Source: Neorhizobium sp. SHOUNA12A
GTDB taxonomy: Bacteria; Pseudomonadota; Alphaproteobacteria; Rhizobiales; Rhizobiaceae
Reading direction: 5' to 3'
Assembly (NCBI RefSeq): GCF_023006505.1
Contig: NZ_JALBGV010000002.1
Coordinates: forward strand, 124,001-188,000
DNA length: 64,000 nucleotides
In this document: piece after piece, positions 53,420-62,082 of the stretch
Position numbering within the stretch: position 1 is the first letter of the stretch
How the letters are laid out: every line of letters starts with the position of its first letter
The notes under the pieces: generated by a model
What the model was told of the DNA's origin: nothing
Databases searched by the model: none
Seen by the model: the letters and a program-made list of their open reading frames with translations, nothing else
Position numbers and translations under genes: made by a program

Positions 53420-53563
53420 TCACCAGCATCCCTTGTCGAGGATGTTGATCCAGCCACGGCCGTCTTCGGTTAGGTCGCGGCCGCAGTCGAGCTCGACGAT
53501 CTCCGAACGGCGTAGGCCGCCGGCAAAGCCGATCAGCAGCATGGCCCGGTCACGTAAGCCGCC
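53420..53563 (-). pseudogene. tyrosine recombinase (integrase) remnant
   Basis: The minus strand reads GLRDRAMLLIGFAGGLRRSE followed by IVELDCGRDLTEDGRGW. This is the start of the catalytic domain of XerC-type phage integrases, including the first catalytic Arg (GLRRSE). A TGA at 53422-53420 and another stop immediately upstream of the fragment truncate it to about 46 codons. It indicates past integration activity in this island. No attachment site or tRNA gene was found nearby. Confidence 0.55.
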
Positions 53564-53713
53564 CCATCACGTGCACCAAAGCTCATCGATCCACCGAAAG
53601 CCATCGCTATCGTCAGCATGGTCGGCGCCATTCCGGACCTGTTGTCATAGGCCACCGCATCGATGACCGCGAAGACCGATCTTTTCCAGCAATTGGTTCA
53701 AAGCCGGCTTATT

Positions 53714-53791
53714 GGATGGAAATGGATGGATTAATGGATGCCGTTGTGCCATACCCTTTGTGGATGGAAATGGATGGACTAATGGATGCCG
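53714..53791 (+). repeat. two 30-bp direct repeats spanning the Fic start region
   Basis: The 30-bp units at 53714-53743 and 53762-53791 differ at one base. They are 48 bp apart (a multiple of three) and are each built of ATGGA-rich motifs (GGATGGAAATGGATGGA). The second unit contains the Fic start codon, so both units present ATG codons in two frames. This is an unusual start region that could affect translation initiation or be a slippage hot spot. Confidence 0.7.
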
Positions 53792-54841
53792 GCGCTCGAT
53801 CTATTCAAACTGCGCATCACGCCCGAAATCCTGTCGCTGATCGCCGAGATTGACGAGTTCAAAGGCGCCTGGCGAGCGTTGGGACGGATCGCGCCCGACC
53901 GACTGTCCAGCCTGCGCCGGGTTGCAACGATCGAGAGCATCGGATCGTCAACCCGTATCGAGGGAGCAAAACTGAACGACCGCGAGGTCGAGAGGCTACT
54001 CTCGAATCTGCGCATCGGCTTTTTCACCAGCCGTGACGAACAGGAAGTCGCAGGCTATGCCGAGGTGACGGAAACTATCTTTTCCGCTTTCGAAGAGATC
54101 TCCCTGAACGAAAACCATATCCGCCAACTCCATCGGGACCTGCTCATTCACTCGACCAAGGATGAGCGGCATCGGGGAAGTTGGAAGACGCTCTCCAACA
54201 ATGTCGAAGCGTTCGACGAAGACGGCCATAGCCTTGGCATCGTCTTTACGACGGCATCGCCTTTCGATACGCCGGGCCGGATGGCCGACCTGATGGCCTG
54301 GCAACAGGCTCAGGAGAAGGATGGTACGTTTCATCCGTTGCTCATCGTGGCGGTTTTTGTCGTCGTTTTTCTGGAGATCCATCCATTTCAGGACGGCAAT
54401 GGCCGGCTCTCGCGCGCCTTGACCACCTTGCTCCTGCTTCGGGCCGGTTATTCCTATGTGCCCTATAGCTCCCTCGAAAGCGTCATCGAGCAAAACAAGG
54501 AAGCGTATTATCTTGCTCTGCGACGGACACAGGGCACGATCCAAACCGATGAGCAGGATTGGAATCCGTGGGTCGAGTTCTTCCTGCGAAGCCTGCAGCG
54601 GCAGAAACAGCAGCTGGAGCGCAAGATCGAACGCGAGCGCATCCTTCTTGGTGATCTGCCGGAGCTGTCCATCGCAATTCTCGAATTGGCCCGCGAGCGT
54701 GGAAGAGTGACCGTGATGGACGCGGCCAAGGCCACAGGTGCAAGCAGAAATACCGTCAAGGATCATCTGCGCGCATTAAACGAGCAGGGACATCTAACCC
54801 TTCATGGAGCGGGCCGCGGTACCTGGTACGGCCTGAGCTGA
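53786..54841 (+). CDS. Fic family protein (class II, N-terminal inhibitory motif)
   Basis: A 351-residue Fic protein, probably an AMP-transferase modifying a host-cell target protein. The complete motif HPFQDGNGRLSR occupies 199-210. An inhibitory S/TxxxEG motif (SSTRIEG, Ser55-Gly60) marks a self-inhibited class II enzyme. A C-terminal winged HTH (about 300-351, MDAAKATGASRNTVKDHLRAL) may bind DNA for autoregulation. It is intact inside a decayed island, so a retained toxin/regulator role is likely. No separate antitoxin gene is visible. Confidence 0.88.
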   Translation: MPALDLFKLRITPEILSLIAEIDEFKGAWRALGRIAPDRLSSLRRVATIESIGSSTRIEGAKLNDREVERLLSNLRIGFFTSRDEQEVAGYAEVTETIFSAFEEISLNENHIRQLHRDLLIHSTKDERHRGSWKTLSNNVEAFDEDGHSLGIVFTTASPFDTPGRMADLMAWQQAQEKDGTFHPLLIVAVFVVVFLEIHPFQDGNGRLSRALTTLLLLRAGYSYVPYSSLESVIEQNKEAYYLALRRTQGTIQTDEQDWNPWVEFFLRSLQRQKQQLERKIERERILLGDLPELSIAILELARERGRVTVMDAAKATGASRNTVKDHLRALNEQGHLTLHGAGRGTWYGLS

Positions 54842-55181
54842 CCAAGAAAATGAATGGCGGACCGCCAGTGAGCTGAAATTGGCGTTAACGGGACCCCGGG
54901 GTGCGGTCCGATCGTCCCCCGGCCTTCGCTACTGCCATCGAGGCTGTGAATCAGCGTCGATGGTTGACCCCTATGATCGGTCCCGTAGAGCCTTGATCTA
55001 CTGAGATGAAATGCAGATCGGGTGTGGTCACGATCGTCGCCGATGATGTCTCCGCCCTCGTTGCGAGTTTGCAAGTGAAGTCAGGCGCTTGCCGCATTTT
55101 CAAACGGTCAACCTTCGGTGCTGTTCACAGCGGATTGGGCCCCGAAAGCCGGGTCGGCCATGCGGCTGGCCTACTGGAGCA
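54842..55181. other. intergenic region holding the right repeat copy
   Basis: No gene is supported in this 340-bp stretch. It contains the right copy of the direct repeat (54962-55088), flanked by sequence with no recognised coding potential. It marks the right edge of the small island, directly beside the end of the GntR gene. Confidence 0.55.
54962..55088. repeat. right copy of ~120-bp imperfect direct repeat
   Basis: Same orientation as 51459-51576, with the same order of conserved blocks and a short extra stretch before the shared AAGTCAGGCGC end. The divergence (about one base in seven by eye) shows the duplication is not recent, or that these are two independent remnants of related elements. 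Confidence 0.65.
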
Positions 55182-55919
55182 TCAGCTTGAAAACGCTTTG
55201 AAATCCCTCAGTACATCCCGATAGCGGATCTGGCTTCCTCTCAGGTGGTCTCGCATGGCATTGCGCGCCGCCTCCTCGTTGCGATCCGAGATCGCCACGA
55301 CGATCGCTTCATGTTCCGTATGGATCATGCGGCGGTAGGCGGTCTGTTCACCGGACCGTTCGCCGGGCGTCGCCCGCGATTGCGGAATGGCCGCAGTGCC
55401 GTGAAATTCCAGATGTTGCCGGAATAGCGGGTTGTTCGTGGCGTCGGCGATGGCAAAATGCAGCGCAAAATCCGCCTCACGGATCGATTCGTTCTGCTCG
55501 ATGCATTGCAGAATATGCCGATGACAATCGAAAATTGCTTCTTCCTGCGCCGGAGACCGGCGCATCGCCGCCAGCCCGGCAGCTTCGATCTCCAGCGGAG
55601 CCCGCACCTCGAGCACCTCCAGGTCGGACGATACGCGCGCCCGGTCGATTTTTCGGCCGGAAGGGGCGGGGGCCTCCTGGCTGAGCACGTAAATTCCGGC
55701 GCCCTGCCTCACTTCGACAAGCCCGTCCGATCTGAGAGCCGCGACCGCTTCCCGGACCACCGTACGGCTTACGCCGTGGGTTTCCGTCAGTTCGACTTCG
55801 CTTGGGAGTTTGTCGCCGGGCGAATATTGACCGCTGGCAATTGCGGTCCGAAGACTTTCCCCGACCCGTGACACCAGCGACCCCGGTCCCTTGTTCCGAT
55901 CCTTGATCTGGGTTGTCAC
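55182..55919 (-). CDS. GntR-family transcriptional regulator (FadR/FCD type)
   Basis: A 245-residue regulator with a winged HTH (about 18-75, PGDKLPSEVELTETHGVSRTVVREAVAAL) and a helical FCD effector domain with probable metal-binding His residues in the C-terminal half. I chose the GTG at 55919, which has a purine-rich stretch (AGCGGGG) upstream; the frame opens at a TTG at 55937. FCD regulators often respond to uronates and other sugar acids, so this may control the uronate locus left of the island. It is divergent from the acyltransferase fusion gene. Confidence 0.87.
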   Translation of the reverse strand: MTTQIKDRNKGPGSLVSRVGESLRTAIASGQYSPGDKLPSEVELTETHGVSRTVVREAVAALRSDGLVEVRQGAGIYVLSQEAPAPSGRKIDRARVSSDLEVLEVRAPLEIEAAGLAAMRRSPAQEEAIFDCHRHILQCIEQNESIREADFALHFAIADATNNPLFRQHLEFHGTAAIPQSRATPGERSGEQTAYRRMIHTEHEAIVVAISDRNEEAARNAMRDHLRGSQIRYRDVLRDFKAFSS

Positions 55920-55970
55920 GCTCAATCCCCGCTGCAACGACGCGACGCGTCTGCGCCGTATTCATCACAC

Positions 55971-55981
55971 GTGTATGACAA
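55971..55981. promoter_or_regulatory. FCD-GntR-type operator candidate
   Basis: GTGTATGACAA matches the TTGTATGACAA-like palindrome recognised by many FCD-type GntR regulators at 10 of 11 positions. It lies 52 bp upstream of the regulator start and overlaps an ACACGTGT palindrome (55967-55974). Autoregulation is inferred. Confidence 0.45.
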
Positions 55982-56171
55982 ATTCAGGCTCATATCAATG
56001 CGGGAGTGAATTCCATTTGTCTTTAGAGACATCGATCAGCGCCGAGGGAGGTCGAAAACAAAAGCTGGACGCTTAAATTCGTCTGCTATATTTCGTCAAT
56101 ATGGCGAATGTCAAAAATTGGTATGATGACATCGATCCACCGAATTCCGACCTGTCGGCATTTTTTCGAGC

Positions 56172-57857
56172 ATGGAAACCGGCGTGCAAACGAGTGACGA
56201 GATGCGGACACATCAAGACGTTTCCGAATCCGAGATGGATCGGGAAGCCAGGCTGCAATTCCTCCCCTGGGAGCGCAGGCCTGCGGATATCCAAGGCGAT
56301 CCTCAAAAGAGGCTGAAGGAAAAACTGGCGCGGTCCGCCGGGGCGCAGATCGCAGACAGCGCTTACATCGCAAGCGACGCCCGCATTTTCACATCATCGC
56401 TGATCCTCGGCGATCGTTCCTGGATTGCGGGGCACGCGCTCGTGCGTGGAGACGTGGAAATCGGCTCCAATTGTTCGGTCAACCCATACGCATGCATCTC
56501 CGGAAAGGTCCGGTGCGGAAACGGCGTGCGTATTGCGTCGCTGGTGTCGATCGTCGGCTTCAATCACGGCTTCGACAATCCGAACGTACCGATCAACGAT
56601 CAGCCTCACGAGACACTCGGGATTACGATCGGCGATGATGTGTGGATCGGTGCCAATGCGGTCATCCTTGACGGCGTGACGATCGGGAGGGGTGCCGTTA
56701 TCGCCGCCGGGGCCGTTGTAACCAAGGACATTCCAGATCTGGCGATCGCGGCGGGGGTGCCGGCCAAAGTCGTGCGCCGTCGTGGGGAAACGACAGCCGC
56801 TGGAAAATCGCGTCGTGCGGAGGTGAAGCAGGCGCTGCTGCGGATCAGCAAGGTGGCGGAAGCTGAGTGGCGGGATGTGCGGGAACAGCATCTGACACCG
56901 GACGGCTATCTGTCGATGGACGCCGACGGCATCGCGCGCATGAGCGTCAGGCATGAATGCGATGCGATCGAGATCGCCGCCGCTTTTGGAGAACAGCCTT
57001 CGGGGAATGAGGCGAAGGCGATCATCGCTCGTCTGCAGGCGTTACAGGACCCAGCGACCGGCTTTTTCCCCGATCCGTTTCGGTCCCCTGGTCCTGCGAA
57101 GAACATCCGCGATGATTCTCCTTCTCTCTATAACGTGCTGGCGGTCGGTTATGCGCTGGAGATACTCGGCGCCCATCCGTCTCACCCGATCTCCGGCGTC
57201 GAAATGGATGCCGTTGCGCTATGCGACTGGCTGGAAGCCTTGCCCTGGAGCACCCGCGCATGGTGGTGCGGCGACCGGGTGGACGCTATCGCCACTGCGC
57301 TCTATTTCAACGCGCGGTATTTCAGGAGCGGCAGGGGTAAGGAAATCCTCTTTGGCTGGCTGACGACCCGTGCGGATCGTTCGACCGGGTTATGGGGAAA
57401 ACCGACCGCGGAACAAGGGCTGCTGCAACCGGTCAACGGCTTTTATCGCCTCACCCGTGGAGCCCATGCCCAGTTCGGCATTCCTGTTCCTTTTCCCGAA
57501 GCCGCGATCAACTCCGTTATTTTGCATTACCGAAACAATGGTGGTTTTTCCGGCCCAACCTATACGGCCTGCAATCTGCTCGACACGGTCCATCCGCTTT
57601 GGCTGTGCCTCAAACAAACGGATTTCATGCGCAGCCACGCGGAAACCGTGGCCGAGGACATTATCCTGCATTCGCCGGACCGGTGGCAGCCGAAACGAGG
57701 TTTTGCCTTCGCCGACGGTCAGGCAGGAAGCTTGCAGGGTACCGAGATGTGGCTTTCGGCGCTGCACCTTGCTGCGGACCTGTTGGGCATTGCCGAGCAA
57801 TTCGCTTTCGTTCCAAAGGGGGTGCATCGGACGCGGCCGGCGGGAATGGGGCTGTAG
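56172..57857 (+). CDS. two-domain protein: hexapeptide acyltransferase fused to an alpha-helical (toroid-like) domain
   Basis: A 561-residue protein. Residues about 60-210 form a left-handed beta-helix acyltransferase with repeated (LIV)G-x4 units and the O-acetyltransferase motif [15 protein letters not shown] followed by [36 protein letters not shown]. Residues about 250-550 form a separate helical domain with repeated [25 protein letters not shown] segments, reminiscent of an (alpha/alpha) toroid. I do not know a named family with this layout. It may acetylate a polysaccharide or uronate sugar. It is divergent from the GntR gene. Confidence 0.7.
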   Translation: METGVQTSDEMRTHQDVSESEMDREARLQFLPWERRPADIQGDPQKRLKEKLARSAGAQIADSAYIASDARIFTSSLILGDRSWIAGHALVRGDVEIGSNCSVNPYACISGKVRCGNGVRIASLVSIVGFNHGFDNPNVPINDQPHETLGITIGDDVWIGANAVILDGVTIGRGAVIAAGAVVTKDIPDLAIAAGVPAKVVRRRGETTAAGKSRRAEVKQALLRISKVAEAEWRDVREQHLTPDGYLSMDADGIARMSVRHECDAIEIAAAFGEQPSGNEAKAIIARLQALQDPATGFFPDPFRSPGPAKNIRDDSPSLYNVLAVGYALEILGAHPSHPISGVEMDAVALCDWLEALPWSTRAWWCGDRVDAIATALYFNARYFRSGRGKEILFGWLTTRADRSTGLWGKPTAEQGLLQPVNGFYRLTRGAHAQFGIPVPFPEAAINSVILHYRNNGGFSGPTYTACNLLDTVHPLWLCLKQTDFMRSHAETVAEDIILHSPDRWQPKRGFAFADGQAGSLQGTEMWLSALHLAADLLGIAEQFAFVPKGVHRTRPAGMGL

Positions 57858-57882
57858 CCATCTGAAGCGCCATTGCCGCTCG

Positions 57883-58068
57883 TTAACGGAACCGCGGTGG
57901 TCGCGGCGGAGAGTTCGAGTGGATCTCATGGGCAGGGGCGTGCTTTCCCAGCAGCCTCAGCATCTTCCTCTCGTCTTCCGGCCTCATCCCATTCTTGCGG
58001 CAGTGTTCTGCGACGTCGTGATCGCGCGGCCCAGGGATCCTGACCTGTCGATTGCTGTCCTTTTTCAT
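57883..58068 (-). CDS. small conserved rhizobial protein of unknown function
   Basis: A 61-residue charged protein (MKKDSNRQVRIPGPRDHDVA, then EHCRKNGMRPEDERKMLRLLGKHAPAHEI). AGGAGGAAAC lies at good spacing before the ATG at 58068, supporting it as a real gene. The PGPRD...LCRKNG-like pattern recurs in small hypotheticals of rhizobia. Function is unknown. Confidence 0.65.
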   Translation of the reverse strand: MKKDSNRQVRIPGPRDHDVAEHCRKNGMRPEDERKMLRLLGKHAPAHEIHSNSPPRPPRFR

Positions 58069-58242
58069 GGCCGTTTCCTCCTGGCTACCCAACATTCCGA
58101 ACCCGAAAATGTTCGTTAGGAATGGCTAAAATTCAATCCAATGAAAGCAGCCAACTCGACTTGTCGCGGGGGAGGAGGAACGTTGCGCGCGCCCTACGGT
58201 CTCGGAGACGTAATACCGGTCATCGCAGCCGGCGTGACCAAG

Positions 58243-58277
58243 AAAAAAGCCCCTCTGCAGAACAGAAGGGCCTTTTT
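58243..58277 (-). terminator. rho-independent terminator of the GCG_CRPN gene
   Basis: On the minus strand a stem of about nine base pairs (GCCCTTCTG / CAGAGGGGC, one G-T pair) is followed directly by TTTTTT. It lies just after the stop of the GCG_CRPN-type gene at 58282. Confidence 0.8.
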
Positions 58278-58281
58278 CATT

Positions 58282-58584
58282 TCAACGCCAGTCCCGGCGA
58301 TCGCGCCAGTAACCTCGGCCTTCCCAGCGCGGCGGTCCCCGGTCGTCCCATCGATCACGACGGTCCCACCGATGGCCATAATAGCGCGGTGGCGGTGGCG
58401 GGCGCCAGTGGTTGGGGCGGCAATCGCCCCACGGGTTCATGTGGTAACCACGGCCGCAAGCCCAATCGACTTTTTCGGCGATTGGCTTCGCGGGGACGAC
58501 AATGTCGCCAATCGGCATGGCGTTTGCCGCGCCGCCGAACAGACAAGCTGCGGCCAGACTGGCCGCCAAGATAATCCTGCGCAT
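58282..58584 (-). CDS. GCG_CRPN-type secreted small protein
   Basis: A 100-residue exported protein. The signal peptide is MRRIILAASLAAACLFGGAA, followed by the core WACGRGYHMNPWGDCRPN, which matches the GCG_CRPN cysteine motif, and a Pro/Arg/Trp-rich tail. These proteins are common in Rhizobiales; the function is unknown. GGAGG precedes the ATG, and a terminator follows. Confidence 0.8.
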   Translation of the reverse strand: MRRIILAASLAAACLFGGAANAMPIGDIVVPAKPIAEKVDWACGRGYHMNPWGDCRPNHWRPPPPPRYYGHRWDRRDRWDDRGPPRWEGRGYWRDRRDWR

Positions 58585-58739
58585 CGGTTTCCTCCAGAGT
58601 GCACACGGTGACAGATTGCGGCAGGGTCGTTGAACCGTTGCTGAAGTCCGTATTCATCTGTGCTTCAGCTTCTCTGTGGTCGCTTCCGCGCCGCCTTAAG
58701 CTCAAACGCCTTGGAGAAGATCCGCTATCTTAGCCCGCT

Positions 58740-59141
58740 TCAGCGATCACGTGAGCGGTCCCGGCCGTAGTCGCGAGAGTCGGAATCGTATGAGGAGTTT
58801 CCTCGTTGCAGCCGGTCCAGCACCTGCAGGAGAAGATCCGCGCAATCCTTCGTCGGTTCGCCGTCGGCACAACGCAGGTCGATCGTGGTCCGGCCGTTCT
58901 CGATGCGGAACCGCGCTCCCCGCTCCCGCGGCGGCGAACGGTCTGCCATGGGTGCCATCCGCCATTCGTTTCCGTCCCTGTCTGCGTCAAGTTCTCGAGT
59001 GACAGGCGACGGCGCCTTCGGGGAGCGATCCGCCTCGGCCGGCGGTGGTGTGCCCGGAGACGCGTTGGGCGTCTCCTGCGCTGACGTGAGGTTAGCCGAC
59101 AGCGAAAGAACGGCTGCGGCCGTGATGACCAGAAGTTTCAT
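58740..59141 (-). CDS. secreted hypothetical protein
   Basis: A 133-residue protein with a signal peptide (MKLLVITAAAVLSLSANLTS, cleavage near AQE), a Pro-rich low-complexity stretch and a charged, Arg/Asp-rich C-terminus (YDSDSRDYGRDRSRDR). No domain is recognised. Two Cys in DLRCADGEPTKDCADLL may form a disulfide. Confidence 0.6.
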   Translation of the reverse strand: MKLLVITAAAVLSLSANLTSAQETPNASPGTPPPAEADRSPKAPSPVTRELDADRDGNEWRMAPMADRSPPRERGARFRIENGRTTIDLRCADGEPTKDCADLLLQVLDRLQRGNSSYDSDSRDYGRDRSRDR

Positions 59142-59281
59142 GTCGTGACCTCCGATTGCGGATGGCCAACAACAATCACCGGCTTGGTTTGTTCCAGACG
59201 CCCTTGGAACAGAGAAGCTGCAAAGCTTCGAACATCATCAGATGTCGGCATAGCTGTCTTGGGGCCCCGGTTCCAATGCCT

Positions 59282-60505
59282 TCACACGATCAGACCCTTT
59301 GCCGCCTGAACGCTTTCCGAGCCGGGGAAAACCACGTCGCGGAGATGGTTGGCGTTCGCGCCGAGGAGATCGCTTGCGACACCCTTGATGATCGCCCGGA
59401 TGTCGGTGGTTGGCGCAAGGTCGCGGCCGTCGCGCAACTGCGCTTCCTTCAATCCGGGCCAGTCGGTGATGACCCGGCCGCCGCGGATCGCGCCGCCGGC
59501 CAGAAAGGCCGTCGTGCCCGTGCCGTGGTCGGTGCCCTCGGTTCCGTTGATGCGGGCCGTGCGGCCGAACTCCGTCGCGACCAGGATCGCGGTATCCTTC
59601 CAGACCGGGCCGAGTTCCTGCTCGAACGCGGCAAGCGAGTTGTCGAGGCCGGTCAGCAATTTTGCCAGCCGATCGGTTTCCTGAGCGTGGGTATCCCATC
59701 CTTCGAAAGCCAGAGCCGCGACGCGGGGGCCTTCAGGATGAGCAATCAGCCGGGCAGCGCCTCTTGCCATCTGTTCCATGCCGTTCGGGTCTCCCGGACC
59801 TCCGCGCGCCTTGATGTCGATGCCGGAAGCGATTTTCCCGGTGTCGATCCCTTCCTGGAGAAGGCGGGCGAGAACCGGATCCTTCTGTCCGTAGAGATCG
59901 GCCAGACGGGGAGCGAGATCGCCGTCGGCCGGTTTCAGGATGGAAGGCGCCCAACCGAGCACCGGCGCCTTGCCGCGGATGAGAAGTGCCGCAGTCGTTC
60001 CGACCGATAGCCCCCGCACGCGTTCGGTGGCGCCTGGCGCCACCCTTTCACCCGCCGGCAATCCTTCGAGCAATCTATTGAGCCAGCCGGTTTCAACATG
60101 GCCCGGCGACGGAAAGCCGGACTCGAGGACGTCCTGCCCGTCGAAATGCGAGCGGTCCCTGTAGGCGGTTGCACTGGCATGCACGACGGCCGCCTGCCCC
60201 GCACGGAAAAGACGCTGAAAATTGCGCATTGAGGGATGCAGGGCGAAGAAGCCGTCAAGCGGCAGTGCCGGATTGGCGCCATCAATCCGCATGGCGCTCT
60301 GTTGCCTCAACGCTTCATAGTCGGGATCGCCGATCGGCGGGACCGCCGTCAGGCCATCCAGCGCACCACGCAGGATGATCGTCACGAAACGCGGGTCTCG
60401 CCCTCCGGCGGCATGTGCGAAGCGGGGCATGAAGGCCCAGGCGAAGAGCGCGCCGGAAGCGCCCAGAACGGCACGACGGGTCGGGGAAATATGTTCGCAC
60501 AACAT
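59282..60505 (-). CDS. DUF1501 family protein (sulfatase-like, exported)
   Basis: A 407-residue protein with a Tat-type leader (SPTRRAVLGASGALFAWAF). It belongs to the DUF1501 family, which has an alkaline-phosphatase/sulfatase-like fold. Motifs are RFVTIILRGALDGLTAVPPIG, SHFDGQDVLESGFP and DTAILVATEFGRTARINGTEGTDHGTGTTAFL. The ATG at 60505 starts two bases after the DUF1800 stop. DUF1501 and DUF1800 genes are usually paired. Function is unknown, probably periplasmic. Confidence 0.9.
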   Translation of the reverse strand: MLCEHISPTRRAVLGASGALFAWAFMPRFAHAAGGRDPRFVTIILRGALDGLTAVPPIGDPDYEALRQQSAMRIDGANPALPLDGFFALHPSMRNFQRLFRAGQAAVVHASATAYRDRSHFDGQDVLESGFPSPGHVETGWLNRLLEGLPAGERVAPGATERVRGLSVGTTAALLIRGKAPVLGWAPSILKPADGDLAPRLADLYGQKDPVLARLLQEGIDTGKIASGIDIKARGGPGDPNGMEQMARGAARLIAHPEGPRVAALAFEGWDTHAQETDRLAKLLTGLDNSLAAFEQELGPVWKDTAILVATEFGRTARINGTEGTDHGTGTTAFLAGGAIRGGRVITDWPGLKEAQLRDGRDLAPTTDIRAIIKGVASDLLGANANHLRDVVFPGSESVQAAKGLIV

Positions 60506-60507
60506 GA

Positions 60508-62007
60508 TCAACGCCTCTGAAATTCGGGGGAAAGGAATGCGATCGACAGGCCCTGCGCCTTGGTTTCGGCCCGGGCCACCGCCTGCAGCGTTTCGGCAGA
60601 AAGAAGCGGTCCCAACCGGTCCTTGACGAACTCTCTGGGATCCGTTGTCCCGCTCGCCTGATGGGCGAAAATGCTGGCGGCGTCGATCCGGGTGGCAAGA
60701 CCTTCAGACGAAGCCCAGCCATCCGTGACATCCGAGAAACCGTTCGGGCCGGAAGGGTTCCAGAAGGGCTGGCCGAGTGCGTTGAGGGTGGACATGATCT
60801 GCTCTGGTTTTGGCCTGAGACCTGTTGCCCGGATCATCGCCACCACGTAGTCGAGCGGCGGTCGCATCTTGGACAATTCAGGGTTCCAGGCTTCCTCGCT
60901 GTCGATCAGCGCCTTGTAGACGGCAGAAAGGTCGCCGTGTGTCTTCGTGTAAGCCGCAGCGACTTTGCGGACGATACCGGCCGGTGGCTCGTCCGCGACG
61001 AAATGCCGAACGAGCTTGAAGGCGATGTGTTTGGCCGTGGCTGGGTGGCGGGCCAGGTCGCGAAGTGCGGAACGCCCCTGTTCCACGCCGTCCTCGGCAT
61101 AGGTCATCCCCATCACCGGATGGTCGCCGGGCTCGTGCGCAGAGCTATTGAAGACGAAACTGCCCATCGGGCCGGGACGTTTTTCATCGCGGTAGATCGT
61201 CCAGCCGGTGATGATACGCGCAAGCGATGTCACGTCCGCCTGATCGTAACCGCCATTTACCCCCAGCGTGTGCAACTCCATGATCTCGCGGGCGAGGTTT
61301 TCGTTGAGCCCACGTTTTCCGTTCTTGTTGGCCTGCGAATTCGGGCCGATCGATTGATGGTTATCGAGGAAATACAGCATGGCCGGATGGCTCTCGACCG
61401 CAAGCAGCATGTCTTCGAAGCGGCCGAAGACATGCGGGCGTATCGCTTCGCGTTCGAAGGCTCCGGCCATGATATGCACGTCGCCGCCCTTGCCGGTGGC
61501 AATTGCGAAATGGTTTGCCCAAAACATCGCGAGCCGTTCGCCGAAACCGATCAACGGCTGGTGTATCGTGCCGTTGAACCGGGCATCAGCCTCGGCAATG
61601 AGGATCTGCTGGGGAAGATACGGGCGTTTCGAAGCCGGTGTTGCTTTCTTATCCGGTTGCGAGGATGGAGCTGCCATCGCCCCCGGATCCATCATGCCGC
61701 CGGTGGGGCGGGTTGCCTCCATGGCGTTGCCGGCGGCTGTTGCGACCGGCTGCGGACCGGGCATTGGCGCCGCGGCAGGACGGTCGCGCTCGGCCTGAAT
61801 TTCCTTGTTGTACTCGATCAGGGACATCAGCAGATCGGCGCTGGAACGCAGTGCCGGCCCGACGGGCGTCGGCGTATAACATTCAACCACCTCCTGCCGC
61901 AGAAGATCGCGGGGGTCGTCCTTGATCGCCTGCAGATCGCCTTCGCGCGCGCCGAGGCCAAAGCGCCAAAGTGTCAGGGCGGCGTCAATGTCTTTGGAAT
62001 TGGCCAT
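60508..62007 (-). CDS. DUF1800 family protein
   Basis: A 499-residue protein of the DUF1800 family, with the WANHFAIATGKGG and NENLAREIMELHTLGVNGGY motifs near the middle and ARIITGWTIYRD after them. It is the standard partner of DUF1501 proteins. A Pro/Ala-rich low-complexity stretch around residues 75-120 (AAAPMPGPQPVATAAG...) is unusual. No signal peptide is clear. Confidence 0.9.
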   Translation of the reverse strand: MANSKDIDAALTLWRFGLGAREGDLQAIKDDPRDLLRQEVVECYTPTPVGPALRSSADLLMSLIEYNKEIQAERDRPAAAPMPGPQPVATAAGNAMEATRPTGGMMDPGAMAAPSSQPDKKATPASKRPYLPQQILIAEADARFNGTIHQPLIGFGERLAMFWANHFAIATGKGGDVHIMAGAFEREAIRPHVFGRFEDMLLAVESHPAMLYFLDNHQSIGPNSQANKNGKRGLNENLAREIMELHTLGVNGGYDQADVTSLARIITGWTIYRDEKRPGPMGSFVFNSSAHEPGDHPVMGMTYAEDGVEQGRSALRDLARHPATAKHIAFKLVRHFVADEPPAGIVRKVAAAYTKTHGDLSAVYKALIDSEEAWNPELSKMRPPLDYVVAMIRATGLRPKPEQIMSTLNALGQPFWNPSGPNGFSDVTDGWASSEGLATRIDAASIFAHQASGTTDPREFVKDRLGPLLSAETLQAVARAETKAQGLSIAFLSPEFQRR

Positions 62008-62082
62008 AACCGATACGAACTCCGTTTCGTCATAGGCTCTTTAACGGCGGCAGGCGGCAAATCCGTCGCTTTCCAAATGCGG

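Noticed and set aside
53536..53680. Minus-strand frame reading AVIDAVAYDNRSGMAPTMLT..., possibly a conjugation-protein fragment.
   Set aside because: Too short and weakly membrane-like to assign. It overlaps the recombinase remnant in another frame, and no transfer gene is nearby.
56101..56316. A 71-codon plus-strand frame starting before the acyltransferase gene.
   Set aside because: It overlaps the start of the supported gene in another frame, has no convincing RBS, and its content shows no known motif.
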